From: Clostridia bacterium
GTDB taxonomy: Bacteria; Bacillota_A; Clostridia; Peptostreptococcales; Anaerovoracaceae
Direction: 5' to 3'
Assembly (NCBI GenBank): GCA_024403175.1
Contig: JAKSSI010000017.1
Location: forward strand, 1-11,864
Length of the DNA: 11,864 bases
A model generated the notes under the pieces. It had not been told where the DNA came from. It saw only the letters and a list, made by a program, of their open reading frames with translations, and did not search any database. The position numbers were made by a program, and so were the translations under genes. Below, in pieces: positions 1-7,191 of this stretch (position 1 is the first letter of the stretch; each line of letters opens with the position of its first letter).

Positions 1-580
1 AAGGAGAAATCTTTAAAAATTCTTCGACAGATATTTTTAGGGTATTAACCCTTATGGAAAGCGGTGCAGGAGTACATAAAACCTTCAAAATTGCTTCTGA
101 TTGTTCTTCACCATATGCATTAATTATTAGCTTTACAATACTTTGGCTTGCAGAGTAGTTTACAGAATACTGTTTTATTACATCTTTGCTTTTTGAGTAC
201 TTTATTGGACAATTTTCAGCTTCAAAACTTCTAAGTACGGCGTTTATAAAGCCTTCTCTGCCCTTCATGATAGATTTTGCTAAATTTACGGTTTCAGAAA
301 TGGCTGCATAGGGTTTTACATCCATAAAAGCCAACTGATAAAAGCCCATTCTCAGCAAAATTTTCTCATTATTTTTTAGCTTTGGCTTTGCCAAATAGCG
401 ATTAATATTAAAGTCTAAAAGGTTCTGATTTCTAAGAACTCCATAGACAATTTCACGCACAAAAGCAGGGCTAGTCGGATTTTCCTTGGAAAACTGCCTG
501 CCCACAGCCAAATTGGACCAAGATTGCTCCTCTTCAATATCTTTCAGTATTAAAAATGCGGCTCTTCTGTCCCTATCCAT
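1..580 (-). CDS. rsmB: 16S rRNA m5C967 methyltransferase RsmB, N-terminal 193 codons (cut by window edge)
   Basis: RsmB methylates C5 of cytosine 967 in 16S rRNA using S-adenosylmethionine. Translating the minus strand from the ATG at 580-578 gives an open frame of 193 codons that runs off the left edge, so the catalytic SAM-binding half is not visible. Residues about 1-130 form the NusB-like RNA-binding domain, with family-typical stretches REIVYGVLRNQ (43-52) and FINAVLRSF (111-119). The segment SIRVNTLK (175-182) is the hallmark at the entry to the methyltransferase domain. A Shine-Dalgarno AGGA lies 8 bases upstream of the ATG, inside the normal end of fmt. It is the last visible gene of the priA-def-fmt-rsmB cluster, the usual position in Firmicutes. 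Identification rests on motifs plus synteny. The N-terminal half alone could be confused with NusB, but SIRVNT argues for RsmB. Confidence 0.9.
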   Translation of the reverse strand, partial: MDRDRRAAFLILKDIEEEQSWSNLAVGRQFSKENPTSPAFVREIVYGVLRNQNLLDFNINRYLAKPKLKNNEKILLRMGFYQLAFMDVKPYAAISETVNLAKSIMKGREGFINAVLRSFEAENCPIKYSKSKDVIKQYSVNYSASQSIVKLIINAYGEEQSEAILKVLCTPAPLSIRVNTLKISVEEFLKISP

Positions 581-585
581 TTATT

Positions 586-729
586 TTATCCTAAATATGT
601 ACCTATTTCAATTTTATTTCCAGCCAGGTAAGCTGCTACATCCATAGCTTTCTTGCCAGGCATCTGAAGCCTTGTAATTACAACGCTTCCGCCGTTGCAA
701 GCCACTTCAATTCCATGCTTATCTGCCCT
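586..729 (-). pseudogene. fmt: Downstream remainder of fmt after the premature TGA (last 47 codons)
   Basis: Directly after the TGA that closes the fmt frame, 47 sense codons continue in the same frame and end with TAA at 588-586, five bases before the rsmB ATG. The translation keeps family-typical Fmt C-terminal features: RADKHGIEVA just after the stop, ITRLQMPGKK in the middle and IEIGTYLG at the very end. In intact homologues the residue at the stop is usually a small hydrophobic such as Leu or Ile, so TTA to TGA (one base) would explain it. No frameshift is needed, and there is no sign of codon decay in the tail. It has no start codon of its own with a ribosome site, so it is a stranded piece of fmt unless TGA is read through. 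Confidence 0.8.
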
Positions 730-1509
730 TCAAACCTTGCCTGGTTCGCCCTTGCCTGTAGCTGTCATACACATATGCACCTTCATAACATCTTCACCAA
801 GCTTTGTAGACGCTGTTGGCCAAGAATTAAAGCCTCTTACAAGGCAGCAAATCTCTTTTGGGCTCTTATTAAAGTCTATTACGCCCTCTTCCTTAAACAC
901 CATAGGTGCATAAGTCGCAAGTGCATCATCCTGAGGAATACAATCAGCCTTACCTTCAGCTATGAGTGGAAGTGTCTCAATTAAAAGTTTTGCACCCATA
1001 TCGGCAAGTTCTTCGTGTAAATCTTCAGTAGTTTTGTCTAAAATCGGTGTGGCCGCCTTGGAAATCATATCGCCAGTATCGCAACCCTCAGCCATATACA
1101 TGATAGTAACGCCTGTTTCCTCTTCGCCATCTATTACAGCGCGATGAATTGGAGCAGCGCCTCTATACTTTGGAAGCAAGGATCCATGGATATTTACACA
1201 TCCGTACTTTGGGGCTTCTAATATTTCCTTTGGCAATAATTTGCCGTAAGCCGCAACAACTATAAAATCAGGTGCAATTTCCTGAATTTTAGCCAAAAGC
1301 TCAGGGTTATTCTTAACTTTTTCAGGGCTTTCCACCTCTAAGCCAAGTTCTAAAGCCTTAAGCTTTACAGGGCAAGACTGCATTTTCTTTCCTCTGTCTT
1401 TTGGGCGGTCAGCCTTGGTAATTACCAGAGGAATTTCATATCCGGCAGCAGCTAAAGCCTCAAGTGCAGGCACTGCAAAATCCGGAGTTCCCATGTAGAT
1501 TACTTTCAT
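730..1509 (-). CDS. fmt: Methionyl-tRNA formyltransferase Fmt, ended early by an in-frame TGA (259 of about 307 residues)
   Basis: Fmt formylates the amino group of initiator Met-tRNA using 10-formyltetrahydrofolate. The N-terminal transferase domain is complete: MGTPDFAVP (6-14), then NIHGSLLPKYRGAAPIHRA (106-124), then GCDTGDM (142-148). N106, H108 and D144 match the catalytic Asn/His/Asp triad of the family. The C-terminal OB-like tRNA-binding domain begins (RGFNSWP near 226) but is cut by TGA at 732-730 after PGKV. The same frame continues without interruption to a TAA at 588-586 and would give 307 residues, the normal Fmt length. The start ATG at 1509-1507 overlaps the def stop as TAATG, with an AGGA ribosome site in the end of def. 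If the TGA is real, the protein loses half of the tRNA-binding domain and is probably impaired. Confidence 0.9.
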   Translation of the reverse strand: MKVIYMGTPDFAVPALEALAAAGYEIPLVITKADRPKDRGKKMQSCPVKLKALELGLEVESPEKVKNNPELLAKIQEIAPDFIVVAAYGKLLPKEILEAPKYGCVNIHGSLLPKYRGAAPIHRAVIDGEEETGVTIMYMAEGCDTGDMISKAATPILDKTTEDLHEELADMGAKLLIETLPLIAEGKADCIPQDDALATYAPMVFKEEGVIDFNKSPKEICCLVRGFNSWPTASTKLGEDVMKVHMCMTATGKGEPGKV

Positions 1510-1991
1510 TATGCTTCCTCTTCTTCGCCGTAATAAGCGTCGCGAATGTTGTCTGCAATTTCAAGGTAAACGTGTCCATCTAAGTGGTCGATTTCATGAC
1601 AGAATGCTCTAGCAAGTAAATCGTATCCTTCATATTCAACAGGATTTCCGTTTCTATCTAAAGCAGATACCTTAACGTGCTGTGGACGGTGTACATCGCC
1701 GCAAAGACCGCTTACAGAAAGGCAGCCTTCTTCGCCGTACTGATCGCCTTCTTTGAATGTGATTACAGGGTTTACAAGTTCGTAAACAGTTGGGTCGTCT
1801 GGAACTTCAATAACACAAACACGTCTTAAAACGCCAACCTGAGGAGCTGCAAGGCCTACGCCGTTTGCATCTCGCATTGTATCTACCAAATCGTCGATAA
1901 GAGTGCGAATTCTATCGTTAACTTCTGTTACTTCCTTACACTTCTTGTGAAGTACTTCGTCTGATGTCTGAAAAATTTGTCTAAGTGCCAT
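1509..1991 (-). CDS. def: Peptide deformylase Def
   Basis: Def is the cytoplasmic metallohydrolase that removes the formyl group from the N-terminal methionine of new proteins, the step reversing the action of Fmt. At 160 residues it has normal length. All three family motifs are present in order: GVGLAAPQVG (44-53), EEGCLSV (87-93, metal ligand C90) and HEIDHLDG (132-139, metal ligands H132 and H136, catalytic E133). The tail is acidic (GEEEEA). The ATG at 1991-1989 has a GGAG ribosome site 7 bases upstream and starts 9 bases after the priA stop. Its TAA overlaps the fmt ATG. If fmt really is impaired by its TGA, the need for this enzyme would fall, yet it looks intact. Confidence 0.97.
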   Translation of the reverse strand: MALRQIFQTSDEVLHKKCKEVTEVNDRIRTLIDDLVDTMRDANGVGLAAPQVGVLRRVCVIEVPDDPTVYELVNPVITFKEGDQYGEEGCLSVSGLCGDVHRPQHVKVSALDRNGNPVEYEGYDLLARAFCHEIDHLDGHVYLEIADNIRDAYYGEEEEA

Positions 1992-2000
1992 TTTATTCTC

Positions 2001-4010
2001 CTACATGTATGAAAATGGATTTATATCCACAGTGATTAAACTAGCTTCATTTTTAGCAGTTACATGCTGCTTTCTAAGCTCTTCAATTTTATCATTAACT
2101 TCCTTGCGTCTGCCCGTTGGGGCCTTCACAAGAAGCTGATATCTAAATAAACCGTTTTGCCTTACTAGGTGCGACGCCGCAGGCCCAAGCACATATATGT
2201 CTTCAGGAAGACTATTCTTAAGTATCTGTGCATATTTAGCTGCTGTGCCCTCTGCTATTGCCATATCTTCATCTTGAATCATAAGCTGATAGATGTCTGA
2301 AAAAGGCGGATAAGCCGTAAGCTCACGGATTTTTATTTCTTTTTCGTAGAACGATTTATAATCGTGCTTTTGCGCAAATGTTATTGCCGACGAATCCGGC
2401 GTGTAGCTTTGGATTATAACCTTGCCCTGTTCATCTCCTCTTCCGGACCTGCCCGCAGCCTGAGTTAGAAGCTGGAATGTTCTTTCGGAAGATCTGAAAT
2501 CAGGAATGTTTAAAGTTACATCGGCTGAAATAACGCCTACTAAACCTACGTTGTCGAAATCAAGCCCCTTTGCCACCAGCTGAGTGCCAATCAAGATATC
2601 AGTTTTGCCACTGCCAAAACGCTTTAAAACCTTTTCTAATTCGCCCTTTTTCTTAATGGAATCTAAGTCTAATCTTTCAACCCTTGCATCAGGGAAAAGC
2701 TCTAAAGTCTTTTCTTCCACCTGCTGAGTACCTACTCCGTAGCTACCTATAATCTTGCTGCCGCATTCAGGACAAACCTTAGGTTTTCTAATCTTTCGAC
2801 CGCAGTAATGGCAAACGCATCGGTCTTCGTCTTTATGGTACGGCATCGAAATGCCGCATTCTTCGCATTTCACCACGTAGCCACATTCTCTGCAAGTAAT
2901 GAAACTGGAGTAGCCGCGTCTATTTAAGAAGAGAATTACTTGCTTTTTAGCAGCTAAGGTGTCTTTTATTTCGTTAGCCAAAGCATTGGAGAACAGATTT
3001 CTGTTTCCGTTTCTTACCTCTTCAGTCATATCCACTACTTGCACTTTTGGCAATGGATTTTTATTGTATCTGGTAAGAATCTCAGCTCTTTCGAATATGC
3101 CCTTTTCAGAGCGGTAGTAATCGTTGATGCTTGGTGTAGCCGACCCTAATATCACTAAAGCATTATGGTCTATAGCACGCTTTGTAGCCACTTCTATAGC
3201 ATCGTACTTTGGGCTGCTGTCGGACTTATATGAGGTTTCGTGCTCTTCATCTAAAACGATTAGCCCTATATTGTTAAACGGAGCAAATATGGCTGAACGT
3301 GCGCCTATAACCAACTTTGCCTGTCCACTTTCAATTCTCTTGTATTCCACAGAACGCTGGCCTGCAGTGAGCTTACTATGAAGTACAGCCACGCTATCTC
3401 TTCCAAAGCGGCTCATAAAACGGCTTACAACCTGCGGAGTAAGTGAGATTTCCGGAACAAGAATTATTCCCTGCTTTCCTTTATCAAGAACTCTTTGCAT
3501 AGCCTGAAGATAAATCTCAGTTTTGCCGCAGCCTGTAACTCCGTGAAGAAGAATTATCTTATGCTTTTCAGAATCAATTACATCGGTAATCTTCTTAAAG
3601 GCTTTGCTTTGTTCATCATTTAAAGCTTTTGGCTGAGCATCCTCGTCTTTAAGCTCCATATTTTCGAAAGGATCTTTTATCTTTCGCTTAACTTCCGAGT
3701 AAGGAAGAAAACACTTAACAGCCTCAATGTATCTGCAAAGATATCTTTTATGCATCCATGTAGCAGTACGAATCGCTTCAGTAGTAAGCTTAATGTCTGG
3801 GTCGATGGATTTTATTTTTTTTATAAGTTTAATACCCTCTGGGCGAGTATCCGAAACATCTACAACAAAACCGTCTATTTCTCTGTTTCCCATGGAAAAA
3901 GGAACCCTAACCTTATTGCCTATGGCGATTGAATCGTCTTCGCTAGCATAGGTATAGATAAGGTCTGTAGCATTGGTATTGTTATCTACAATTACGCTTG
4001 CGTACTTCAT
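2001..4010 (-). CDS. priA: Replication restart helicase PriA (primosomal protein N')
   Basis: PriA is a superfamily 2 3'-5' DNA helicase that recognises stalled forks and D-loops and reloads the replicative helicase. The 669 residues show an N-terminal DNA-binding region (about 1-105), Walker A GVTGCGKTE (157-165), Walker B box DEEH (254-257), GSATPS (289-294) and motif VI-like QAAGRSGRG (517-525). The zinc-binding insertion has four CxxC pairs: C373/C376, C382/C385, C400/C403 and C413/C416. The protein is somewhat short for the family, with a compact linker (about 105-128) where many homologues carry a larger winged-helix region. Walker A has Cys where Ser is usual in this family, probably harmless. 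The ATG overlaps the queH stop (TAATG) and is preceded by an AGAGGG ribosome site. It is followed by def, the standard Firmicutes arrangement. Confidence 0.97.
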   Translation of the reverse strand: MKYASVIVDNNTNATDLIYTYASEDDSIAIGNKVRVPFSMGNREIDGFVVDVSDTRPEGIKLIKKIKSIDPDIKLTTEAIRTATWMHKRYLCRYIEAVKCFLPYSEVKRKIKDPFENMELKDEDAQPKALNDEQSKAFKKITDVIDSEKHKIILLHGVTGCGKTEIYLQAMQRVLDKGKQGIILVPEISLTPQVVSRFMSRFGRDSVAVLHSKLTAGQRSVEYKRIESGQAKLVIGARSAIFAPFNNIGLIVLDEEHETSYKSDSSPKYDAIEVATKRAIDHNALVILGSATPSINDYYRSEKGIFERAEILTRYNKNPLPKVQVVDMTEEVRNGNRNLFSNALANEIKDTLAAKKQVILFLNRRGYSSFITCRECGYVVKCEECGISMPYHKDEDRCVCHYCGRKIRKPKVCPECGSKIIGSYGVGTQQVEEKTLELFPDARVERLDLDSIKKKGELEKVLKRFGSGKTDILIGTQLVAKGLDFDNVGLVGVISADVTLNIPDFRSSERTFQLLTQAAGRSGRGDEQGKVIIQSYTPDSSAITFAQKHDYKSFYEKEIKIRELTAYPPFSDIYQLMIQDEDMAIAEGTAAKYAQILKNSLPEDIYVLGPAASHLVRQNGLFRYQLLVKAPTGRRKEVNDKIEELRKQHVTAKNEASLITVDINPFSYM

Positions 4011-4564
4011 TAGTCCCTCTTAGAAAATTCACAGCCACAGTAGTTTTGTCTGTAAAGATTGTATTCTCTTGAAAGTTCAATTGAGCGCTTGTAGCCGTCT
4101 TGCTTTTTGTAATTGCCAGCTAAATATTTAATGCCCACTTCTTCTTCCAAAGCTTTTCCGATTTCGGAAATGATGTTGTAATTTTTATGAGGGCTTACAG
4201 TAAGTGTTGTATCGAAATACTCAAAGCCCTTCTCCTTTGCCAAAGCCGCAGCCGCACCAAGTCTTTGCTTAAAGCATACCTTGCAGCGAGCTCCGCCTTC
4301 TGGTTCGTCCTCTAAACCTTTTACGAGTTCGTAATAAGTTTCAGGCTGATAGTCTCCGTCTATGAAATCTATAGTGTAACCCACCTTTGCAGAAAGCTCT
4401 TCTAAAAATCTTTTCTGCTCGTCTCTTCTGTGAATGTATTCTTCTTGCGGATAAATGCACGGATTGAAATAGAAAACGCTAATAGTGTAATCATCTAAAA
4501 GTTTTTCTATTACTGCCGTAGAGCATGGGCCGCAGCAGGAATGTAAAAGAAGAGTTTGTTTCAT
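4010..4564 (-). CDS. queH: Epoxyqueuosine reductase QueH (formerly DUF208)
   Basis: QueH catalyses the last step of queuosine synthesis, reducing epoxyqueuosine in tRNA to queuosine, and replaces the cobalamin-dependent QueG in many anaerobes. From the ATG at 4564-4562 the protein has 184 residues. It carries the family cysteines that bind an iron-sulfur cluster and a second iron: HSCCGPC (8-14), CKVCFKQRL (94-102) and YCGCEFSKR (175-183). NPCIYPQEEY (35-44) and TLTVSPHKN (120-128) are also characteristic. I chose the ATG that overlaps the upstream TGA as ATGA. A TTG nine codons earlier (4591-4589) would only add an unconserved extension. A GGGAGG lies 16 bases from the ATG, too far for a standard ribosome site, so initiation is probably coupled to translation of the upstream gene. 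Confidence 0.93.
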   Translation of the reverse strand: MKQTLLLHSCCGPCSTAVIEKLLDDYTISVFYFNPCIYPQEEYIHRRDEQKRFLEELSAKVGYTIDFIDGDYQPETYYELVKGLEDEPEGGARCKVCFKQRLGAAAALAKEKGFEYFDTTLTVSPHKNYNIISEIGKALEEEVGIKYLAGNYKKQDGYKRSIELSREYNLYRQNYCGCEFSKRD

Positions 4565-5613
4565 ATGCAGTAGAAGTTTACCTCCCAGCAAGGGAGTCCT
4601 TTTGATTTTCTTAAATAGATTTTGTAATCCGGATTAATTTGCCAAATCTGTTTTGCCAGCGCCCAGAAATCATCTACACGGTGATAACATGCCACCAGCA
4701 TTTTCGGCTTGTATTTTGCAATAGTTTCTTGTCCGCCAATAAGAGCCTTGCCCTCTTCGCCTTCAAGATCCATTTTTATGTAAGTTACAGGAGCGCCTTC
4801 TAAGATGCTATCTATGCTCTCTTGAGCTACAGGCCTTGTCTTGCCCTTGCCTCTAGCGCCGCCTCTGCCAACCCCGTGAGTAAAAAGTATTTCACCCTTT
4901 ACATCTCCGATGGCTGCGTTTATAAGCTGAATGTTTACCAGCTCTTTTGTGTTTTCGAATAGTTTTCTAAAGTTTCTTTCTTCAGGCTCTACAGCATAAA
5001 TCCTTTTGTACGACCCAACCATACCAGCAAACTCTGTAGCTGTGTCGCCGGTGTAGGCGCCAAGGTCCATATAGATTTCATCGTCCGTAAACCCGAAGAG
5101 TTTAAAGTTATCTTCGTCTAAAGTTTCAGCCTTAAAAAGATAATCGATAATGCCAGATTGTCTATAAGCAAGAAGGTCTGAAAGAACCTGGCGAGATTTG
5201 TCATCAGCCAAATGTTCTGAAAGCCATACTATATCGTCTTTATGCTTTTCAGCATACTCTCTTGTAAAAAGGCCTTCGCCAGTTACAGGAAGATCTGGTG
5301 CATAAAGTTCTTGCTCTGATGCAATTCGTTTTATGTTATCGATTACATCATATAAGTGGCTACCAAAGCACAGGAGAACTATCATATCTCCAAACTGTTC
5401 TTTGGCTTGAGAATATGAAATAACTTTGTATCCTGCAAATTCGTGGCCTCTTACAAAGCCGTCAGATGCAAAGACGCCTGCCACAGGTATATCCCTTGTG
5501 GCAAGCTCGTCTAAAATTCTCAGTGCCGCGTTCCCCATTCCATAGAGAACTATAGGCTTTTTACTTTTTCTTAAATAATCCCACAACGTATTTGTTAATT
5601 TCGTCCTTTTCAA
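4561..5613 (-). CDS. FkbM-family SAM-dependent methyltransferase with N-terminal Rossmann-like domain
   Basis: The C-terminal part is an FkbM-type methyltransferase: SAM-binding YMDLGAYTGDTA (181-192), acidic loop YAVEPEERN (206-214) and YIKMDLEGEEGKAL (278-291). Family members O-methylate sugars or small molecules; the substrate here is unknown. Residues about 20-100 form a separate unit with IVLYGMGNAALRILDEL (21-37) and GYKVISYSQA (61-70), resembling nucleotide-binding folds of sugar-modifying proteins. The start is uncertain. The frame opens at TTG (5613-5611) right after a TAA and has no ATG until codon 26, inside the first beta strand. A second TTG (5586-5584) is possible, and neither has a good ribosome site. 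Either start overlaps the end of thrC by 26-53 bases, so translation is likely coupled. The TGA stop overlaps the queH ATG. The family call is firm; the function is not. Confidence 0.85.
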   Translation of the reverse strand: MKRTKLTNTLWDYLRKSKKPIVLYGMGNAALRILDELATRDIPVAGVFASDGFVRGHEFAGYKVISYSQAKEQFGDMIVLLCFGSHLYDVIDNIKRIASEQELYAPDLPVTGEGLFTREYAEKHKDDIVWLSEHLADDKSRQVLSDLLAYRQSGIIDYLFKAETLDEDNFKLFGFTDDEIYMDLGAYTGDTATEFAGMVGSYKRIYAVEPEERNFRKLFENTKELVNIQLINAAIGDVKGEILFTHGVGRGGARGKGKTRPVAQESIDSILEGAPVTYIKMDLEGEEGKALIGGQETIAKYKPKMLVACYHRVDDFWALAKQIWQINPDYKIYLRKSKGLPCWEVNFYCI

Positions 5614-7009
5614 TTACGTCTGTATGAAGTACAGGCTTTCCGTTAAGGTTCTTGAGATTGTCTGGTGCAATAACGCCTGTTAAATCTTCAAGCTGAAGAA
5701 TCTGTTCGAATTCATCTCCGGCTGGCTTTGCGCCAATAGCCTTAAGTACTGCTTCAGGGAACTTGTATGGAGAAGCTGTAGAAAGAACAACGCATCTGTT
5801 CTTAAGCTGCATCTTTTCTCTTACTGCAAATGCTACTGCAGTGTGTGGGTCCATAAGGTAGTTATAGTCCTTATAGTACTTGTCGATTGTAGCGGATACT
5901 TCGTCTGCTGTTGCAAAGTCTGCACCAAATACAGAACGGAGTCTGCCCATAATCTTGTCGTTTGCCTTGTACTTACCTGTTGTGCTGAGTTGTGTCATGT
6001 AATCGCTTACAGTTCTGTAGTCGCCGTCGCAAGCAAGATAGATAAGTCTTTCAAGGTTTGAAGAAACAAGAATATCCATAGATGGAGATGTTGTCTTGTA
6101 GAATTCTCTGTTCTTGTCGTAAACGCCTGTCTTGAAGAAATCAGAAAGTACGTTGTTTTCGTTAGAAGCGCAGATAAGCTTTCCAACTGGAAGGCCGAGG
6201 CACTTTGCATAGAAACCTGCAAGAATGTCGCCGAAGTTTCCTGTTGGAACAACAAAGTCTACTACGTCGTCCATCTGAATACGCTGGGATTCAAGAAGCT
6301 GCTTGTATGCAAGGAAGTAATAAACAACCTGTGGAGCAAGTCTTCCGATGTTGATAGAGTTTGCAGAAGAAAGTCTAATTCCTTCTTCGTTCTTAAGTTC
6401 GGCAAATGCCTTCTTAACAGCTGTCTGACAATCATCGAAGTTTCCGTTTACGGCACACCCATGAACATTCTTACCTTCCTGAGTTACCATCTGAGCTTTC
6501 TGAACAGCACTTACGCCGCCGTTTGGATAGAATACGCAAATGTTAACGCCTTCTACATCTGCAAAACCGGAAAGAGCAGCCTTACCTGTGTCGCCGGATG
6601 TAGCAGTAAGAATTGTAATATCTTCTGTAATGCCCATTGTCTTCTTTGCAGATGTCATAAGCTGTGGAAGCATGCAAAGAGCAACGTCCTTAAATGCAGA
6701 TGTTGGGCCATGGAAAAGTTCAAGAACAAAATCCTTACCAACTTCTACAAGTGGTGTAAGCTGTTCGGACTTAAACTTGCCTGCATAAGCCTTTTCAACA
6801 AGGCTACGCATATCTTCATAACCAGGAAGAAGTGCATTCAAAATAATTGCAGAAATGTCGAATGGATCGAGCTGAAGAAGCATTTCTGTTGTGAATTTAA
6901 CATCTGAAATCTTTTCGTTAATGAAAAGGCCTCCGTCTTCGGCAATACCCTGAATAATTGCCTGCTGTGGAGTAACAGCTTTTGTTCCTCTTGTACTGTT
7001 GTATTTCAT
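5561..7009 (-). CDS. thrC: Threonine synthase ThrC
   Basis: ThrC is the PLP enzyme that converts O-phosphohomoserine to threonine and phosphate. At 482 residues it matches the long (E. coli/yeast-type) class. The N-terminus YNSTRGTKAVTPQQAIIQG with AEDGGLF (23-29) is typical. FHGPTSAFKDVA (99-110) holds the PLP-binding lysine K107, and TATSGDTGKAA plus FYPNGGVSAVQ further on form the phosphate-binding and substrate loops. The ATG at 7009-7007 follows an AGAGG ribosome site 5 bases upstream. No clear promoter is visible in the 58-base gap to the tRNA-Ser gene, which instead holds a strong hairpin. No homoserine-pathway partners are present; thrC leads into the FkbM-queH-priA-def-fmt-rsmB run. 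The call is secure. Confidence 0.96.
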   Translation of the reverse strand: MKYNSTRGTKAVTPQQAIIQGIAEDGGLFINEKISDVKFTTEMLLQLDPFDISAIILNALLPGYEDMRSLVEKAYAGKFKSEQLTPLVEVGKDFVLELFHGPTSAFKDVALCMLPQLMTSAKKTMGITEDITILTATSGDTGKAALSGFADVEGVNICVFYPNGGVSAVQKAQMVTQEGKNVHGCAVNGNFDDCQTAVKKAFAELKNEEGIRLSSANSINIGRLAPQVVYYFLAYKQLLESQRIQMDDVVDFVVPTGNFGDILAGFYAKCLGLPVGKLICASNENNVLSDFFKTGVYDKNREFYKTTSPSMDILVSSNLERLIYLACDGDYRTVSDYMTQLSTTGKYKANDKIMGRLRSVFGADFATADEVSATIDKYYKDYNYLMDPHTAVAFAVREKMQLKNRCVVLSTASPYKFPEAVLKAIGAKPAGDEFEQILQLEDLTGVIAPDNLKNLNGKPVLHTDVIEKDEINKYVVGLFKKK

Positions 7010-7029
7010 ACTTACCTCTTAATTTACAA

Positions 7030-7058
7030 GCAGCCACCATAGGAAAAGTGGTGGCTGC
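7030..7058 (-). terminator. Strong 10-bp hairpin between tRNA-Ser and thrC (terminator or attenuator candidate)
   Basis: An uninterrupted 10-bp stem pairs 7030-7039 with 7049-7058 around a 9-base loop. On the minus strand it comes 10 bases after the tRNA CCA end and is followed by TTGTAAATT, a poor T-tract, then the thrC ribosome site. It could end tRNA transcripts partially, mark the tRNA 3' processing region, or shield the thrC leader. No anti-hairpin, T-box motif or leader peptide is visible. Confidence 0.5.
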
Positions 7059-7067
7059 AGGAATTTG

Positions 7068-7156
7068 TGGCGGAGAAGATGGGATTCGAACCCATGTGGC
7101 TGTTACACCTAACGGTTTTCGAGGCCGCCTCGTTATGACCACTTCGATACTTCTCC
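7068..7156 (-). tRNA. tRNA-Ser, anticodon CGA, CCA end encoded
   Basis: The minus strand folds into a class II tRNA. The 7-bp acceptor pairs GGAGAAG (7156-7150) with CTTCTCC (7078-7072), followed by discriminator G and an encoded CCA (7070-7068). There is a short D stem TCG/CGA with AAGTGGTC in the loop, an anticodon loop CTCGAAA (CGA, reads serine UCG), a long variable arm with a GGU/GCC stem, and a perfect T arm ATGGG-TTCGAAT-CCCAT. The long variable arm and discriminator G are serine identity features. The top pair of the anticodon stem is C31-A39, a mismatch. The gene lies between a lipid kinase gene and thrC on the same strand, without an obvious promoter of its own, so it may be processed from a longer transcript. 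Confidence 0.93.
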
Positions 7157-7164
7157 GTATTTAA

Positions 7165-7181
7165 GGAGAGCAAAGCTCCCC
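7165..7181 (-). terminator. Short GC-rich hairpin after the lipid kinase gene, weak terminator candidate
   Basis: On the minus strand GGGGAGC and GCTCTCC pair (7 bp, one G-T) around a TTT loop, 10 bases after the lipid kinase TAA and 8 bases before the tRNA 5' end. The tail TTAAATA is too mixed for an efficient intrinsic terminator, so partial readthrough into the tRNA is likely. Confidence 0.35.
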
Positions 7182-7191
7182 GAACTTTAAC

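Noticed and set aside
730..732. Reassigned TGA codon (Gly or Trp code) or selenocysteine to explain the fmt stop
   Set aside because: TGA is a proper stop for three other genes here (FkbM-type, metallophosphoesterase, rmuC), two of them within ATGA overlaps. The Fmt position is not a cysteine, glycine or tryptophan site, and no selenocysteine hairpin is apparent.
2001..4010. PriA as a degenerate helicase because of its short length and Cys in Walker A
   Set aside because: The lysine and threonine of Walker A, DEEH, all eight zinc cysteines and the QAAGRSGRG motif are intact. Short linkers are common in this group.
4010..4591. TTG start of queH at 4591
   Set aside because: It adds nine unconserved residues. 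The ATG at 4564 forms the ATGA overlap typical of this operon and begins right at the conserved LLLHSCCGPC region.
6461..6907. Plus-strand open frame of 148 codons opposite thrC
   Set aside because: It is the complementary-strand shadow of a well conserved enzyme gene, with odd Cys/Lys-rich composition and no start signals.
7010..7067. T-box or threonine attenuator ahead of thrC
   Set aside because: The gap is only 58 bases, with no T-box sequence, specifier loop, threonine-rich leader peptide or alternative antiterminator; only one hairpin with a poor T-run is present.
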